64,000 nt of DNA from positions 62,001 through 126,000 of the forward strand of contig JAPLTF010000018.1 of assembly GCA_026398275.1 (NCBI GenBank), in the 5' to 3' direction. Below are positions 63,318-64,000 of the stretch, one piece after another (positions within the stretch are counted from its first letter, which is position 1; each line of letters starts with the position of its first letter). The notes below the pieces were generated by a model. That model had not been told where the DNA came from, did no database searches, and saw nothing but the letters and a program-made list of their open reading frames with translations. Origin of the DNA: Verrucomicrobiota bacterium (lineage in GTDB: Bacteria; Verrucomicrobiota; Verrucomicrobiia; Chthoniobacterales; Terrimicrobiaceae). The translations under genes and the position numbers were made by a program.

Positions 63318-64000
63318 ATGAAAATCCCTGTCGTCGCATTGCTTTGCATCGCCATGCTTGCGTCCTGCAGCAGGACTTCACCGCAGAAGCCCTCTGAGCC
63401 TCCCCCCGCGCCGGTCGAGGCCGCAACCGTCGCGACGCGCAACATGCCGGTCGAGATGCGGGCGATCGGAGCCGTGGAGCCGGTCGCATCGGTGCAGCTC
63501 AAGTCAAAGGTGCAGGGAGAAATTCTTGAAGTTCATTTTGCGGATGGCGCGCAGGTGAAGGCCGGAGATCCGCTCTTCAGCATCGATCCGCGACCCTTTC
63601 AGGCCGCCTTGAAGCGGGCGGAGGCCAACCTGTCGATCGCGCGGTTCGCCGCCTCAAATGCCATCGAGCAGGCGGACCGCTACAGCGCCCTCATCAAGAG
63701 CGGCGTGGCCTCGAAGGAGCAGACATCCCAGATCCTCTCCACCGCCGAATCCCTGAAATCCGGACTCGCCGCACGCCAGGCCGATCTGGACGAGGCCCAG
63801 CTTTCCATCGAGTGGTCCGACGTCCGCGCGCCGGTCTCCGGGCGTGCGGGAGCCGCCCTGCTCAAGGCGGGAAATATTGTCCAGCCGAACGTGGATACCC
63901 TCGCGGTCATCAACCAGATGCAGCCGATTTACGTCGCCTTCTCACTTCCGGAAAACTCGCTCGCCGATGTCCGGAATTGGATGACCAAGTCAAAGGCATC
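63318..64000 (+). CDS. RND efflux periplasmic adaptor subunit (3' truncated by window)
   Basis: The first 227 residues are visible. The lipoprotein signal MKIPVVALLCIAMLASC has lipobox LASC (Cys17). A Pro-rich linker and the barrel-sandwich half (EPVASVQLKSKVQGEILEVH, then FADGAQVKAGDPLFSIDPRP), a helical hairpin (about 85-150), and the return ARPAPVSGRAGAALL-type strand follow. This is the HlyD/AcrA membrane-fusion-protein family. The efflux pump gene should follow outside the window. No metal-specific motif is seen. Confidence 0.93.
   Translation, partial: MKIPVVALLCIAMLASCSRTSPQKPSEPPPAPVEAATVATRNMPVEMRAIGAVEPVASVQLKSKVQGEILEVHFADGAQVKAGDPLFSIDPRPFQAALKRAEANLSIARFAASNAIEQADRYSALIKSGVASKEQTSQILSTAESLKSGLAARQADLDEAQLSIEWSDVRAPVSGRAGAALLKAGNIVQPNVDTLAVINQMQPIYVAFSLPENSLADVRNWMTKSKA

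Overview
The window is a GC-rich, densely packed chromosomal segment, most likely from a member of the Verrucomicrobiota (perhaps near Chthoniobacterales/Terrimicrobium; this placement is inference). The pointers are a PEP-CTERM protein, many sugar-catabolic TIM-barrel and GH42 genes, an mcsA-mcsB-clpC operon outside the Firmicutes, a proline-rich tail-anchored protein, and scarce Shine-Dalgarno sites combined with very frequent ATGA stop/start overlaps. No rRNA or tRNA gene and no CRISPR array was recognised.

Layout. 1-261: 3' end of an amino-acid permease. 577-8271 (minus strand): a six-cistron defence operon built on a type III restriction-modification system. Its order is small unknown protein, DUF1828/1829 protein, Mod, ORF6N protein, Res, GIY-YIG/DUF4357 protein, with every junction overlapping or nearly so. 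The Mod gene carries an in-frame REP-associated tyrosine transposase (RAYT) flanked by REP hairpins, and this is the most remarkable feature of the window. 8404-9217: a frameshifted PEP-CTERM C39-like protein, followed by a MITE-like palindromic element. 9459-15613: a surface-glycan cluster (methyltransferases, glycosyltransferases, sulfotransferase) containing a two-piece GT-B enzyme. 15969-20922: ilvE-like, mcsA, mcsB and clpC. 20956-21999: HAD phosphatase with two possible small ORFs. 22120-28206: rmlA-rmlC, glycogen phosphorylase, a TIM-barrel epimerase and a YbhN-type flippase, mostly overlapping.

28305-29660 encodes an anti-sigma-like protein, a CnrX-like metal sensor and an ECF sigma factor in cnrYXH order. 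It is followed by a TPR protein, a DUF3347 protein, an orphan LolD-type ATPase, recR, a PHP phosphoesterase and hcp. 35091-41744: OppBC permeases divergent from a GH42 beta-galactosidase, then an MBL-fold hydrolase, a TIM-barrel protein and a beta-hydroxyacid dehydrogenase. 41970-50067: alpha/beta hydrolase, PlsC, LigA, AI-2E-type transporter, a GT39-like enzyme, PAP2 phosphatase and fabG. 50286-50376: a candidate small RNA with a strong terminator. 50443-57793: xylulokinase, ubiX, FAD oxidoreductase, lipoprotein, PLP decarboxylase, L,D-transpeptidase and enolase. 57794-58563: decayed DNA with an IS1380-like transposase fragment. 58564-64000: purB, uxaC, an FCY1-like deaminase, the tail-anchored proline-rich protein, thioredoxin and the start of an RND adaptor.

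Galactoside, xylulose, glucuronate and glycogen genes fit a plant-polysaccharide degrader. Intergenic regions hold several two-hairpin REP/BIME-like elements. Some share TCC/GGA loops with the REPs around the RAYT, which suggests one REP family possibly served by that transposase.
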